A stretch of DNA of 5,674 nucleotides from the NCBI GenBank assembly GCA_038534195.1, contig JBCAXE010000078.1, forward strand, positions 1 through 5,674, read 5' to 3'. A model generated the notes under the pieces. That model had not been told where the DNA came from, did not search any database, and saw only the letters and a program-made list of their open reading frames with translations. Each line of letters begins with the position of its first letter. Within the stretch, counting starts at the first letter, position 1. Shown here piece by piece: positions 5,603 through 5,674 of this stretch. This DNA is from JAJFFW01 sp038534195. Lineage in GTDB: Bacteria > Pseudomonadota > Alphaproteobacteria > Caulobacterales > Parvularculaceae. A program made the position numbers and the translations under genes.

Positions 5603-5674
5603 CCGCTCGTTCCGCCGCCGGACGCGGTAAAGGCGAGGGTGCGCAAAGTGCTTGAAGACCTGGCGCTGGTCGGC
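5600..5674 (+). pseudogene. dapA: Possible DapA C-terminal fragment, inverted relative to smpB
   Basis: The plus strand reads LPLVPPPDAVKARVRKVL followed by EDLALVG to the window edge, 25 codons without a stop. LPLVP followed by an amphipathic helix (VxKVLExLxLV) is how 4-hydroxy-tetrahydrodipicolinate synthases (lysine/diaminopimelate pathway) typically end. dapA is a common immediate upstream neighbour of smpB in alphaproteobacteria. The fragment lacks the rest of DapA: to its left the plus strand is the antisense of smpB. It therefore appears only as a short inverted piece abutting the smpB break. The match is from memory over about 25 residues, so identity is tentative. Confidence 0.4.

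Overview
The window reads as a piece of alphaproteobacterial chromosome, roughly 55-60% GC in the coding parts. The evidence is an alphaproteobacterial-type valyl-tRNA synthetase, a lipoprotein resembling the CC0125/CC1285 family known from Caulobacter and relatives, a SmpB with alphaproteobacterial motifs, and a palindromic intergenic repeat of a kind I recall from that class. All confidently recognised genes lie on the minus strand. In transcription order (right to left) they are smpB (5'-truncated), a membrane isoprenylcysteine/phospholipid-type methyltransferase, the lipoprotein, and valS.

Right part (4028-5674): smpB is followed after 19 nt by the methyltransferase, so these two are probably co-transcribed. 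The lipoprotein follows after 90 nt, and the group closes with a textbook intrinsic terminator (14-bp stem, T6) at 4028-4071. SmpB homology stops abruptly near 5602. The last 72 bases instead read, on the opposite strand, like the C-terminus of DapA (dihydrodipicolinate synthase), whose gene often lies just upstream of smpB in this class. An inverted junction, either a genomic rearrangement or an assembly/amplification chimera, is the simplest reading.

Middle (1010-4010): valS encodes a complete 977-aa class I synthetase with its own promoter candidate between the upstream terminator and an ATG at 3943. One internal patch (about 2330-2470) is clearly more AT-rich than the rest of the gene and encodes part of an insertion before the catalytic DVLDTWFSS motif.

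Left part (1-1009): I recognise no protein gene here. The stretch holds a run of palindromic elements (687-715, 741-773 and an imperfect REP-like inverted repeat at 801-909, which has a T6 tract on the valS-distal side and may terminate valS). It also holds a -10-like promoter on the minus strand at 273-278. Downstream of that lies a strongly structured stretch (about 1-266) whose hairpins pair well only if the minus strand is transcribed: six positions are G-U there but A-C on the other strand. It looks like a long 5' leader or a small RNA of unknown identity, running off the left edge. This and the smpB junction are the two most interesting observations.
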